From: Emydura subglobosa
Taxonomy: Eukaryota; Chordata; Testudines; Chelidae
Reading direction: 5' to 3'
Assembly (NCBI GenBank): GCA_007922225.1
Contig: ML679961.1
Coordinates: 73,848,111-73,912,110, forward strand
Length of the DNA: 64,000 nt
Shown here: piece after piece, positions 24,520 through 35,701 of the stretch
Position numbering within the stretch: the stretch's first letter is position 1
How the letters are laid out: the number at the start of each line of letters is the position of its first letter
The notes under the pieces: model-generated
Databases searched by the model: none
What the model saw: the letters and a program-made list of their open reading frames with translations, nothing else
Told to the model about the DNA's origin: nothing
Made by a program: the position numbers and the translations under genes

Positions 24520-25215
24520 CATATCACTGATTTCTCTCTAAGTGCTAAGGTGAGCTGAGACTGCTAGCGGACAATGGAGAGCTGATTTTGAGGCAGCAGA
24601 TGGCACAGAGTGGATGCAGCAGCTTCAAGATGCCAGACAGTACAGAGTGGTGGTAGCTGGAGTAAAGCTGAGGCAGCTTGGGCTGCAGTGACAGAGAGAG
24701 CAGCAGCCTATCTAAAGGACTGTGCTGCAGGCCTTTCTACCCAGCAATTAAAGCTGAATCACCCCCACCTGAAGCAATCCCAGAGAGCCTGGCCTGCCAG
24801 CATCCTTGGACTTCTCCAATCCAGGGCAGCTAATGGTGAGTGGGGAGCTAGAGAGGACGGAAGTGGCTGGAATGCAACAGCCACTCACTCAGGAGAACTG
24901 AGGTTGGGACTCTAGTTAAGGTACCCTGAGGAACTGGAAGCCTTACCTCATAGAATTGATTAATTTATTAATTGCTGGCTTTCCCAAATTCATTCTGTTC
25001 CCTCCATCTCTTTTTATCACCCTCTAAGAGGAATCACTGTTTGCTCACGGGAAGTAATGCCCAGCAAGGGCCCCCAGGGGGGTGTATATAGTTTCCCAGT
25101 TTCTGGGTGATTGATTGAGATGGTGGTAGTTATTTCTTTAAGGAAAAGAAAATTGAACCTGACCCTTTTTTTTTTTTTGTGCTGCCATCAACACTTGACA
25201 GAAGGGTTACACTAC
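24520..25215. repeat. Unclassified repeat-like segment
   Basis: This stretch is richer in G and C than its surroundings. It contains GTGTATATAGTTTCCCAG (25,082) and ends with a T-run and CTTGACAGAAGGGTTACAC. It reads like a piece of an LTR element or other dispersed repeat, but I found no termini, no target duplication and no coding match. The 101-residue frame 24,610-24,915 inside it has no recognisable domain. Confidence 0.3.
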
Positions 25216-25229
25216 TAAATACCGCAGTG

Positions 25230-26390
25230 CAAGCATATGGATTATATATACAAGTCCAAATGGGAGGACCTGCAACTGTCCATCTCTATAGTGTACAAGC
25301 AGAGGAAGTATGAATAGATATGTGCAAGTTCTGGTGAGTGGCTGGTATTTTTTATTCAGGTTTATCACTGACACATAAAAAATCATTTCTGAGAATATTG
25401 GCTAGAGAATATAAGATTCTATTATTTTATACTCCTTGAATTTACAATAAAAATGTCAAAGGGCTCAAATGCATAGAGCTTGGTGGAAAAAGGATGATTT
25501 AGAACATAGAACAGATTTAATAAACTATCACATTTCGCTGCAGCTGAGACTACAACAAATGGTGCAGCCTGGGATTTTTGGTGAGGCTGTCATGGGACAG
25601 CACATGGCATGGGCATAGTTCTTGTCACTGGGATGAGTTACTGGAAATTCCCCTCTGGATTGCTGACTCATACTAACATATAATTATGATGCTAATGATG
25701 ATGTTGACAATAACAACACAGGGAGCTTCATACAGTTAAGCTTGTTTAAAGAAGTCAGCTCATTGGTTCAACCCTATCTGTAAAGTCCCATTAATCATCT
25801 TATTTAATATGATTCTTCAAGGACATGTTCTAACACAGCATAATTTTTTAGTGAATACAAATTGTAAATGGACTGCATGACAGGAAGTGCTTGTAGGGGC
25901 TTGACTCTTGCTTATAGGGTTACGGAGCAGCTCTGGATCCACTCCACAGCTGCTACACTGAAACTGCAGGGCTGCAGTAGCCCTGGCAACTGTTGAGATA
26001 TTCTCCCCACTTGGGGGCTGATGTAAAGCCCTTGAAGTCCATGTGTGGACTGGAGCCCAGATGAGAGGTGGTGTGAGGGTTTAACTAGTGGATGAATAAT
26101 CTCCTTCCCCACTGCCAGGTGGACTGCAGAGAGGAACAAGCCAGTTCCAGAGACTCCAGTCCCTAGAAGCAGAGGCCAAAGACCTTTGATCTTTTGGCCA
26201 TTAAGAGAATTTTCTAGAGTTTTGATTGGACTTCCTCAGCCTTTTGCTGATTGGCTGTTTGCTCCAACCCTCCCCACACCCAGTCTCTTCATCTCAACTT
26301 CACTGTACCGGTGCCTCTCTTACCCTGCCCTGTCCCCTTCACCTCCTTTCCTTTCCTTTGCATTTAGCTTATTTCTCTAGCTAGTCATTG
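25230..26390. other. Non-coding stretch, nothing recognised
   Basis: AT-rich to about 25,890, then somewhat GC-richer to 26,380. No gene, RNA or classifiable repeat seen. Confidence 0.5.
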
Positions 26391-26394
26391 AGGA

Positions 26395-26590
26395 TAGATC
26401 CATCAATGGCTATTAGCCAGATAGGCAGGAATTGCTGTTTGCCAGAAGCTGGGAATGGGCAATGGGATGGATCTGTTCTGTTCATTCCCTCTGAAGAACC
26501 TGGCATTGGTCACTGTCAGAAAACAAGATACTGGGCTAGATGGACCATTGGTCTGACCCAGTATGGCCATTCTTATGTTCTTTAGGATAG
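26395..26590 (+). repeat. CR1/L3-type LINE 3' fragment
   Basis: The sequence carries GGGCTAGATGGACCATTGG and GACCCAGTATGGCCATTC followed by TTATGTTCTTT. This is the typical 3' end of a CR1-group LINE (a conserved GGACC block, then a TTATGTTC-type tail). It is non-coding and 5'-truncated. A SINE-like tail (TTTGTACAGTGTCTAGAAC, about 26,585-26,690) follows directly. Confidence 0.65.
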
Positions 26591-27189
26591 AGACCACCTA
26601 TTGCTCTGTGTTTGTACAGTGTCTAGAACAATGGGACCCCAAACTTAGTTCTCCACAGGCACTACCATAATAAAGATGTTGAATTATCTGCATTTCTTTC
26701 CAGTCACAATCTTCTGTAGCCTGTCCTAACTCCAACATCCTCACCTTTAATACATTTGAATCATAGCTCCCTAGAACCTGAGGTTTCGGCATCCTGGTCG
26801 GTGGCCTATTGGCCATGAACAAGTAGACTCAGAGAATAGCCTAAAGGAATTAAACAGTTTTTAAAGCTAACAAGTGATATATTCCTTTGTCAGCAACTAA
26901 TTTAACAGGTGCAGGAGGAGAAGAAATGGTTTGGAATTTTGAAGAATGAGTCAATTAAGTAGTTGATGCCTTTGTCAGATATGTTTACAAGTGCCTAATG
27001 GTGGTTTCTGAAAATCTCTGCATTAATTGCACCACTATTCCAAAGGTGTCATTAACTTTGTGCCTATTGCAATGATGCGTGGCCACAGATACACACTGGG
27101 TGGCCACAGGCACACGGTATGGGGAAAATAAATCAGTACATACATATGTGGGGCTATGTGTTTCAAGAGAAAAGACACCAGCATGGGAA

Positions 27190-27375
27190 AGAGAAGCCCT
27201 GGGTTCTTTTCTTCAGATTATGTCACTGACTCTTTGGAAGTTCTTAGGCAAGTCATTTCACTTCTGTACCTCAACTGCCTCAGGTGCAAAATGGAAATAT
27301 GAATACTTAACTTCCTTTGTAAAGTACTTTGCTGTTGTACAAAACTTTTCATCTGTAGATCTCAAAGTATGATTA
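27190..27375 (+). repeat. MIR-like SINE
   Basis: The order of blocks is that of an MIR-type SINE: GCCCTGGGTTC, then GTCACTGACTC, AGGCAAGTCATTTCACTTC, TGTACCTCAACTGCCTC, AAAATGGAAATATGAATAC, and CTTTGTAAAGTACTTTG. The tRNA-related left part is mostly missing. Confidence 0.7.
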
Positions 27376-27764
27376 CTACTTACCATTTAAGCTAAAGGGG
27401 AATCTTCATTAGCTGGTAGAAGCATTAAAGCTTATGGGTCAGATTCTCACTGGTGTAAATCTACATTGACTTCAACACTACCTCATTCATCTTTAATGGC
27501 CACATAATATAGGATGAAATAACAACAAGCTAGTACACTGATAAGTGGATCTGGTTACATCCAGTAGAAGGAAGTCATGCACATAAACAGAAGCCAACAC
27601 ATTACACAATGGTCTGAGGTTTTAACCAATGATGGCTAGATCTCAAAATGTTTGATGGTTGAGAGTTAACGAGTCTTGATTAATTGCAAGTTTCATATTT
27701 GGTGTTTTTTCTTTAAGCCCCAGGTCCTGAAGTCATGTTATATGTGAGAACCTCAGTTCTAATT

Positions 27765-28250
27765 TTAAAAAATCAGTACTGCCAACCCCAAGTATTTAAA
27801 AATAATGTCAGGCCCTTGAGAGTGGCTTAAAAATAATGAGATTTAAAAATAATAATAAAAAATTAAAATGATGAAAGTTGAAGGCAATTTGCATTCTAGT
27901 TTTTGAACATTTAGGATTCCCATTTTTAAAACTTATCCAAACTTTGTATCCATGAGGGCTATAAACTTTTTTCCCCAGTGAAAGCTGTGATTCTCACACA
28001 ATTATGTTACTCCAAAAGCTGGGGTTTTAAGAAAAGCACCACATATTTCTATACTATAAAATTGTGAGAACTAGCACCACTGAAATTCCTACCCCTCAGA
28101 TTACTTAAAAATGTGAACCACAATGGTTCAAAAAAACAGAAGGCAAATTTAAAGATCTTTTATTATTTTATAAAACTCACTCACAATTTTTAAGCTAAGC
28201 TTTTTTCTTTTAAGGCCCTGACTCATGGTTTTTGATAACATGGTTTGGGC
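27765..28250. repeat. Possible DNA-transposon relic with inverted ends
   Basis: The left end carries CTGCCAACCCCAAGTATTTA and ATAATGTCAGGCCC. The right end carries GGCCCTGACTCATGGTTTTT, which pairs imperfectly with the left end when reverse-complemented. A related end-like sequence occurs at 55,010-55,070 (GACTCATGATTTTTGAATAC). The interior is AT-rich and non-coding. Confidence 0.4.
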
Positions 28251-28259
28251 AAAACAGGG

Positions 28260-29415
28260 TTCAGTGTGCACAAATGTCCCAAAAGTTTAGTTGTTTAACC
28301 AAACTATCTACATTTGCTAGACCAAATTCATCTCTGGGATAAGTCCATGGTAAAGTTTGTAGTTACATAAAGATTTAATTTGGTCCATTAAATATGGCCT
28401 GAAGTGGGAATTTGAAAAAATTAGATTCCCTCATGAGGTTTATGGTACTTCATGTTTCTTTTTTGTCCATAAATATCATGAGAAGCATCTCTGCCAACAA
28501 AAGTTAAGGCAATTCAGAACTCAGCCAGCACCTAGAAGCAGAGATGTGTGATGACCAAAAACAGTAACAAGAAAACAAAAACCAGGGTAATATAACCTAT
28601 TTTGAGCATAACTCATGTTTACTCAAAATGAATGAGGACTAAGGTAGGGCAAGATTTGGATTATTAACAACTTCCAAATTGGTTCATCCATCCCCGGTTT
28701 TATCTGTATTTAAAAAAAAAAGAATCATAACACTTTGGCACATACAGCTATATGCTTTCTTCCCTCTTCTACACGTGCAGTACAAAACCCAGGGATCAAT
28801 TAACCTAAATTTATCACTCAAATAAACCACAAGAAGACCTAGAAAAAAGAAATGGGGTCTGAAGATTAATGCTACTACTAAGCAATTTGTAAATTTCATC
28901 CCACACAACCAAATACTGTACCCCTAGGCAATTTGGATTATTACATGCATATTGAAACATCATTTGTTTTGTTTTGTTTTTTTCCTCCCAAAGTAGGGAT
29001 GCTTTTAGTTTGAATTCAAGTGAGATGTAGTTATTTTCAATTCTGGAATCTGTCAAATCACCTATGATGCTTATTGCAATACCAATAATAATATTGGTTA
29101 TTCTCCTAGAAAATAAACATTCCAAGGAAATGAGGATTCTAAGAGTGTCATCAAGTAAATGCCCTCAGTGGATGGTTTTGTATAAGCAATCAAGAAAATA
29201 ATTAATGACTTGGCTGTTTTTGTGTATTTTTTTTACCTTAGCAAACCTTTCATAATGGAATTAAATTTCAGTTTTCTGAAATTTCTGAAATTAGAGTTTA
29301 ATTTCTAAAATATGACCATCAAATACTATGGACTATAAATGTGACGTATATTGACAACCACAAATATTTCAGTATTCACAGGAAAATAATAGACAAAAAG
29401 AAATATATATAAACT
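28260..29415. other. AT-rich non-coding stretch
   Basis: No gene or known repeat seen. Open frames on the minus strand between 28,684 and 29,125 have no family resemblance. Confidence 0.5.
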
Positions 29416-29419
29416 GGCC

Positions 29420-29670
29420 AGTAGTAAATTTAGGCTGGAAATTAGAGGAAGGTTTCTAACCATCATAGGAGTGAGGTTCTGGAATAGCCTTACAATAGGA
29501 GTAGTTGGGAAAAGGGGGCAAGAAACCTCACTGGTTTTAAAATGGAACTCAATACATTTACAATACATTTATGGATAGGATTAGCTGATGGGGTTGCCTA
29601 AGATAGCTGGGGACTGGACTCAATGACCCAGGAGGTCCCTTCCAGTCCTATGATCTTATGATTTTATTTC
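29420..29670 (+). repeat. CR1 3' fragment with tail
   Basis: The segment ends GGACTCAATGACCCAGGAGG, then TCCCTTCCAGTCCTATGATC and TTATGATTTT. This is the classic CR1 3' end (a GGTCCCTTCCAGTCCTA-type block, then TATGATT-type tail units). Upstream, GGTTCTGGAATAGCC is the end of the RT frame (LWNSL-like motif) in decayed form. It is 5'-truncated. Confidence 0.75.
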
Positions 29671-30183
29671 CGCACGTATAATGATCCTGCAAACAATAGG
29701 GCACCAATTAAAACAGAACTGAAAAGGTTTGGGTGGGGGAGATTCATTTGTTTGATAAAAGGGAGATATATTATCTTTTTTAAGTTAATTTGGTGAACAA
29801 TTCAATGGACTATTCAATTTCCTAGAAAAATATTTGAAGTTGAAAAGTTAATCCAGATAATTAGAGGATTCTGAGCCCATTCACAATAATAGGTAGGACC
29901 AGAATTTTAGTCAGTGAAAATCAGTGTAAATAAAGTCAACAGAGCTCCAGTTTATACCAACTGAAGATCTGGTCCACAGTGTAGCGATAGTAGTGGATCT
30001 TTAAAACAACACTGAGGGCTAAAAACCTAATCCTTCTTAAGGTAACAGTTTTATCATTATCTTCAGTGGAATTAGAATTTGGCTCTAAGGCTTATTAAAT
30101 TAGAGCAAAAACAAGTTTGTTGAATACTGTTATTGACCTGTGATTTGGTAGTTTGAAATCTGGGATTTCTAAACTGGAACTCA

Positions 30184-30739
30184 GGGCTTATCTAACCAGA
30201 GGAAAAGCCTGTAGCAGATTGTGCACACTAGCTTGTCTGCACCAGTTATTCCATGCTAACACTTCATATAGACACTCATACTGTGCACTAAGAGTGCTTT
30301 TGGGTGCATTATCTTAGTACACTTTGGAAGTGTACTAAGCTAAACTGCATGATGGCACTCAGGGTCTTTCTACATTGCCCAGCACAGATCTTTGAAAGCT
30401 TTAAATTTGCCTTCTGTTTTTGACTATGGGAATGCAAATAGCAGTGTGCACCACAGTGCTGTGCTGCAACTCACCTGTGTGGATGCTGTGGGTGCAAACG
30501 AAAAAATTCCTAGTTTGTGGTAACGTAGTTCTCTTCAAACGGCTCTATCAATGCAAACTAGCACCACAGCACTTTGTTGTGCACTGCTATTCACACCCCT
30601 TATAGTATAAACTGGGAAGCAGTGTAGATTCAGCCCTAATGTGTAGTAAGAGTGTCCACACAGGGAGTTAGTGCAGAGTAGCTAGTGTGCTTTAAATTCA
30701 CACCCTAACTTTCCGTGCACTAACTTTCGAATATAGACC
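30184..30739. mobile_element. Harbinger-type MITE, outer member of a nested pair
   Basis: The left end is GGGCTTATCTAACC; the right end, reverse-complemented, is GGTCTATATTCG. Both ends are flanked by TCA (30,181-30,183 and 30,740-30,742), the same target duplication as Harbinger copy 1. Subterminal blocks (GCACACTAGCT on the left, AGCTAGTGTGC on the right) are inverted repeats of each other. No open frame. A second MITE sits inside. Confidence 0.6.
30362..30636. mobile_element. Harbinger-type MITE, inner member of a nested pair
   Basis: The left end is GGGTCTTTCTACATTGCC; the right end, reverse-complemented, is GGGCTGAATCTACACTGC. The 275-bp element lies wholly inside the outer MITE, so it inserted later. 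Flanks are TCA on the left and TAA on the right, so the target duplication is only partly preserved. Confidence 0.5.
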
Positions 30740-30964
30740 TCAGTTACTAAAAGAAATGTTGATACTACATGTTAATTGGCTGATTCCTGCTTCTCTTGGG
30801 ACTCACATAGATTACCACTCAGATACAATGGTAATGGATGTATTAGATATGGGTTAGAGAGCAGAAGCTTGAAAACATACGTTAACTTGAACACGTTACC
30901 CTTCTCTTGAGCTGGCAACAATACTCTGCCTCCACCTTTAGCTCTTAATGTCAGAGCTCTGCTA

Positions 30965-31130
30965 AAGAAATTTAGGATGAATATTCAATGACTTTCTAAC
31001 ACGGAATGTTCTAACTACTGGACTGTGGAATTAGCTCCTAAGGGAGTGAGTGACACACCATTGCTTGAGACATTTCAAACAAGATTGGGCAAAGCATAAG
31101 AGAATATAATGTGGAGTACAATCCTGCACT
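30965..31130 (+). repeat. CR1/L3-type LINE fragment (end of ORF2)
   Basis: CTGTGGAATTAGCTCCTAAG, then ATTGCTTGAGACATTTCAAA and CAAGATTGGGCAAAGCA, match the last coding part of CR1-group ORF2 in order (W-N-x-L-P, then L-x-x-FK, then KLDxA). The copy is short and decayed. Confidence 0.45.
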
Positions 31131-31134
31131 GGAG

Positions 31135-32470
31135 GATGTTCCGAAGGGGCTCATTCAGTGATGTCAAACCCCAAATGGAGAGAGACAAGGAACATTTTCT
31201 CTTCTTCTCATATCTCTGCCACTCAGAGTCTAAGCAAATCCCTTAACTCCTGGATTGGTTTGCGCAGCAGTAGCTAGTGTTATTTGCATATGCATGTGGC
31301 AGTTGAATTAAGAATCAAAGGGTGTAGGGGGAGGTAGGCTCCTTTTCCTTACTAAGGAAGGAATTTCTCTCTTGCCTGAAAAGGACTATATGGGGCATCA
31401 TCCCTCTGCCCAAAAATCACACAGTGGTGACAGCTAGAAACAATACAATGAAGTAGAGACAGGACAAAAGGGAAAACAAGGGGAAGTTTCCTATTTCCTC
31501 CCATGAACTTCTGTTCAGAACATGATTTAAAAGTATTTACTGTATTCCTGGGTATTGCAGTCTTTCATAATCCCCCTACGATTCAGATACTTGTGTTGAC
31601 ACTGAACAACTGAAGATCAAGATTGTGTCCTAGACTAATGCAACCTGGACAGATGCTGCAAAAATGAATGGTCTGTGTTTGAATGAACAGTATGAGAAGC
31701 ATTGTCCACAGGTGTGCAAATAATAGATTACAAATTGTCTCTGAATTGCCCGCTGAGGAAGAAAGGCATGTGTTCTCAGTGTAGGGCAGGATTTGTATTA
31801 CAGAAGTTGGTTCATTTGTGTTCCAGAATGAGAGAATTTTTGCTGCATTGAGTTCTGAGTCATTGAGTTCTGCATGCAAGTAATGATTTTCCCTGTGTGT
31901 CATTTTGGATTGTTGTACGAATGTGATCTTGGCCATGATAAATCCAAGCATGTCAATCTTATTTTATTAAATTTAGCAACACCAATATCTTCCAGTGTGG
32001 TATCAGTCCATCTCTATTTAGGATTATCTATTTTTTTGCTATGGACTCTGAGTGATCAGTAAGGCATTAGGGCCATGTATCTGTGACACCTTCAGAACCT
32101 CACCATTTCCATATCAGAAAAAACAAAGTTAAAACAGGAATGAATTTATTCATGAGTCAAAGACGTAGGAACAACAACAAAATCACCTTACACAATCTAC
32201 AGATTAATAAAGATGTAGAGGATACAAGGGCATACTAAAATACCTATTGTTGTTATCCTTCTTTAGGTTATATTGAAAATTATTTCTGCCTTTTCATAGA
32301 AGATGATTTGGTGATAATACTTCATAAACACCGCAAGTTTTTAATGTTTGTTTTCCAAAAAAAAATGTGTGGGTGGATGTGTTTGTAGGTGTATTTAACC
32401 ACAGGCACTTTTAAATGTAGGCCTGCAGTACATAAATAGGACAAAAGACTCCAAGGAGACATTTTATATA
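31135..32470. other. Non-coding stretch, nothing recognised
   Basis: AT-rich with no gene or classifiable repeat. The 122-residue minus-strand frame at 31,951-31,583 has no motif and is probably chance. Confidence 0.45.
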
Positions 32471-32474
32471 GTGA

Positions 32475-32640
32475 TTAGAGAGCAGCATTGAGAATCAGAA
32501 AACCTGATTTCTATGTTTCGTCGCTGATCCGTTATGTGACCTTGGACAAATCACTTAATTTCTCTGTGCTTCATATCCCCAACTGTAAAATAGGGCTAAT
32601 AATACTTATTTCCTACATCTTTTTTCTGTCTTATCTATTT
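32475..32640 (+). repeat. MIR-like SINE
   Basis: Blocks in MIR order: AGAGAGCAGCATTGAGAATC, TGTGACCTTGGACAAATCAC, TTAATTTCTCTGTGCTTCAT, and AAAATAGGGCTAATAATACT. The open frame over it (32,488-32,760) is not a gene. Confidence 0.7.
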
Positions 32641-32754
32641 AGACCTCAGTCCTACAAACACCTATGCAGGTGCCTATATTTATGTATTTTGAATTCAACG
32701 GGGCTATTCCTATTAACAAAATTAATCATGTGTTTCCAGGATTGTAGCTATAAA

Positions 32755-32855
32755 TTGTAAACCCAGGGACTGTCAATCAGTAGGTGTGGGTACAATACAC
32801 AGTACAATGGGGCCCTGATGGTCTTTGCACATTGCTGTTAACAAATAATGAAACT
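32755..32855 (+). repeat. SINE tail fragment
   Basis: CACAGTACAATGGGGCCCTG matches a conserved SINE/L2 tail block (ACAATGGGGxCCTG). The same block recurs at 26,620, 43,005 and 55,710 in this window. Confidence 0.5.
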
Positions 32856-32859
32856 TAAA

Positions 32860-33585
32860 CTAGGAAATAGCCATGTTATCTCAGATACAACTATCTGGTA
32901 ACTCCTGGTAGCTGTTCTCTTTTTAATGGTGACTACTGCACCTCACAGCACCGTGGTGAGTCTTAAGAAATAATGGCTTGTAAGGTTCTGAGACCCACAA
33001 ATAAAAGCATTATAGAAGTACTGTTAGGGTTTGATTATTGCTATTAATAATTCACACCTAGTTGTTGCTCATGCAACTGGATCCTACAAACTGGATCCCC
33101 TGTTTATTGCTTTCCTTTTGGCAAACAAAAGGATCAAGGATTTTTATCACCTTTGCAAGAACAAACATGTAATCATGTTTCCAACCCTTCTTAGGAACAC
33201 ACCCCACACACCAATTTCATAGCCTTTTATGTCAAATAAATGATATTGCTATAGCCAATGTCATTTCTCTTCTGAATAGCAAGGGGTAACTGAGCATCCT
33301 TTCCTGCCACAAATTCATACACTTAACCAATAAAATGGACGTTAGTGTCCTTAAAGACAATAGATTTCTTATAAATAAAATAAAAATATTCTATAAAATT
33401 AAATGGTGAAAGATCATTTGCTGCTGTGGTCAGGATTGTGTATTCCTTCCACCATATTATTATATCTGAGGGGTACAAGAACATCCTCTGCTATATGTGT
33501 GAGGTTGAGTGTTTTCACTGCATTACTCTGAGCTACTGAAAATAATTATATATTTATAGCCCTTTCACCATTTTATAAGGGTAAG
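32860..33585. other. AT-rich non-coding stretch
   Basis: No feature recognised. Possible MIR debris lies near 32,930-33,010. Confidence 0.45.
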
Positions 33586-33589
33586 GCTT

Positions 33590-33740
33590 ATGGGTACAGG
33601 AGAGAACTTTCTTGGGGGCTGGTCTGAGACTGTGGAATGAACTCCCACAGGAAGGAACTAAGGTCCAACGCAAACCGCACCACTTTCTGCTCCAAGCGCA
33701 AGACTCATTCTTTGACCTGCCTTCTCTGATATAAGCACAT
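33590..33740 (+). pseudogene. L2-like LINE ORF2 extreme C-terminus
   Basis: Reading from about 33,615, the translation gives LRLWNELPQEG followed by a basic stretch and FLLQAQDSFFDLPS. This fits the L2-group ORF2 ending (PRLWNxLPxE, then SFKxxLKTxLF). It is a 5'-truncated non-coding relic just left of Harbinger copy 2. Confidence 0.45.
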
Positions 33741-34436
33741 CACAATGTGTACATTTAAAAATATTATTTTTTCCCTTCCAGTTGCAGAATTCTTCCTCTC
33801 TTCCCTGTTCTGCAGAAAGCTGTCTGCTCACAATCCTTCTTCCATCTATTGAGCAGCAGCCACTCAAACGCATCCCACTTTTCATCCCTTACCTACTGAA
33901 CCCACCTACTACACTTTTGACAAACATCTAGTTCTTTCTCTTAGTCCTGGTCTACACTGGTGATGGAGGTCGACGTAATGTCACTTATGTTGATCTCTAA
34001 ATGCCTGCATCTACACTGGCAGCGTAGTTCCGTCGACTTAAAGGGTGGCAAAAGTTGACGTAATAAAACCACCTCCGCAAGTGATGTAGCGCGTAAATCG
34101 AATTTCATGGGTCAATTTTGCATCAGTGTAGACAGAGCATAACATAATTTGATGTTAATGGCCTCCGTGAGGTATCCCATAATGCCCGTTGTGGTGCTCT
34201 GGACATTCGCACTCTGCTGTTATGCGGCCACGTAAACTGGAAATAGCCCCTCCCCTCATGCCCCGGGAAAATTTGAATTTTCATTTCCTGTGCAGCCAGC
34301 GTGGAGAGAGCTTGGTATCTGAACTACTGCAAGGCTCAAACGCGCTCCAGCATGGAGTCGACCAGAGGTCTTAAATGTCATAGGTCTGTGGGGCGAGGAG
34401 TTCATTATGGCTTAGGTCTGAGCCAGTAAAAGAAAT

Positions 34437-34855
34437 TTGGACATTTACGGGAAGATTTTGCAGGCCATGTGGGAGAAGGGGCACAACAGGGACAGGCAGC
34501 AGTGCTGCGTGAAGATCAAGGAGCTACGGCAGGCATATCAAAAAGCCAGGGAAGCTAACAGCTGTTCTGGCTCCTTGCCAAAAACATGCCGCTTCTATGA
34601 GGAGCTGCATGCAATTTTTGGCAGCGTTCCACCATGATGCCGCCATGCAGCATTGATACCTCTGCTAGATCACAGTCCATGGACAATGATGAGGACTCTG
34701 TAGACGAGGAGGAAGAGGAGGAGGCTGAGGAGAGCAGGGTTCAGGAGAGCGGGGTGTCCATTCTACCAGACAGTCAGGAATTATTCCTGACTCCAGAGCA
34801 GTCCAGCAGCACACAGGACAGCAATAATGATCCCGGGGAAGGCAAATCTGATTAG
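34437..34855 (+). pseudogene. Myb/SANT-like protein relic, exon 1, copy 2
   Basis: Two overlapping frames cover this exon. The first (34,437-34,637) holds the second half of the Myb/SANT-like domain: GHNRDRQQCCVKIKELRQAY, then SLPKTCRFYEELHAIFG. The second (34,634-34,855) is the acidic spacer, with a run of D/E residues around 34,690-34,735. The overlap implies a frameshift near 34,630. The first helices of the domain lie upstream in broken frames (stops between 34,300 and 34,437). The exon should end in phase 1 at about 34,849, but the donor position reads ATTAGT instead of GTxxGT, so splicing would fail in this copy. Confidence 0.75.
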
Positions 34856-35045
34856 TTTTATTTTTCTTCTTAACAGTTATGTCCTTTCCAATGGGAGGGA
34901 AGGGGATTTCAGCGGTTTAGCAGACTTTATTGGGGGGTTACTTCCAGAACAGATTATTTATGTGCAGAGGTATGCTCTGAGAATCATCCATTGATATCTC
35001 AAGGAAACTTTCACGTAGGTAATCTGTTATCCTTTGCACAAAGTT

Positions 35046-35237
35046 TCAGGGGAGGGCAGCCTTGTTTCTTCCTCCCTGGTAGGTTACTTTGCCATGCCAT
35101 GCTGCAATCAAGTGAGCCGGAATCATGGTGGAACACAGCATAGCGGCATAAGGGCCAGGCCGGTAACCTGCTGCATTCAGCAAATCTTCACTTTCCTCAT
35201 GCGTTACCCTCAGGAGACTGATATTGCTCATGGTCAC
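35046..35237 (-). CDS. Candidate third Harbinger gene, terminal exon
   Basis: A minus-strand acceptor (CCCTCTTCCCTAG) ends at 35,238. The exon begins GTGACCATGAGC and stays open for 63 residues to a TGA, with the conserved core EDLLNAAGYRPGPYAAMLCS then IPAHLIAAW. Copy 1 has the homologous segment at 15,297-15,430 with the pattern L-x-x-A-x-x-YR-x-x-x-YAA-x-LC and M-x-P-x-x-L retained. It lies downstream of the transposase on the same strand and antisense to the intron of the Myb-like gene. I do not recognise the product; it could be a third element gene or an alternative 3' exon of the transposase transcript. Listed as CDS because the frame is open, but the rest of this element copy is dead. 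Confidence 0.45.
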   Translation of the reverse strand: MTMSNISLLRVTHEESEDLLNAAGYRPGPYAAMLCSTMIPAHLIAAWHGKVTYQGGRNKAALP

Positions 35238-35530
35238 CTAGGGAAGAGGGTGCATTTTTAAAGTACCCGAGCTATACAGCTGATACCCTGTACCTCTCTA
35301 TTTCCCTTTGTATTGTCCTACTGAGTTACTTAAATAATTTTGCTCAGGTATCTGCCAAGACTATTAACCTGCCCACGCTGTCCTCAGATCCACTGTGGCC
35401 ACCTCGTGACAAAACGGTCATCTTAATTAAACGGTGGTGCCCAGTTACCCCTCTCATACAGGGCATTTGAAGTGAGCTTTATAGAGATAATTAATCCTCT
35501 CTATAGCAGAGTAAACTGCCCCTGGCTTAC

Positions 35531-35609
35531 CATCTCTGTAATGGCACTGCGAACCAACCCTTCGGAGATGTTCAGAATGGAATGTGGGTTTGGCTTAGTC
35601 CTGTGCACA
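35531..35609 (-). CDS. Candidate third Harbinger gene, upstream exon
   Basis: On the minus strand an acceptor-like CTCCCCTTAG ends at 35,610 and a donor ATG|GTAAGC lies at 35,531/35,530. The 79-bp exon reads VHRTKPNPHSILNISEGL then VRSAITEM. The phase matches the next exon at 35,237, so the two frames join without a stop across a 293-bp intron (35,530-35,238). A frame that stays open through a well-formed donor and acceptor is unlikely by chance, but I cannot test expression. No clear homologous exon was found in copy 1, where this region is more diverged. Confidence 0.4.
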
Positions 35610-35701
35610 CTAAGGGGAGTATTTTATATATTGTTGCAGATGCTTCATTTTCCTGGGTCTGCTAACAATGGCAACATTGTGTATTTCTTTTCCTTCTGTA
35701 G

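Noticed and set aside
24520..25215. Host exon or LTR retrotransposon
   Set aside because: Higher G+C content and a TATATA motif are suggestive, but no TG/CA ends, target duplication, splice sites or coding motif could be found; left as unclassified.
31583..31951. 122-residue minus-strand frame in AT-rich DNA
   Set aside because: No motif, no splice context and composition like surrounding non-coding DNA; chance frame.
33944..34137. Separate MITE at the left end of Harbinger copy 2
   Set aside because: A CAGTGTAGACAGAGC end-like motif at 34,122 suggests a 194-bp unit, but the same region aligns with the corresponding end of copy 1, so it is more simply part of the large element.
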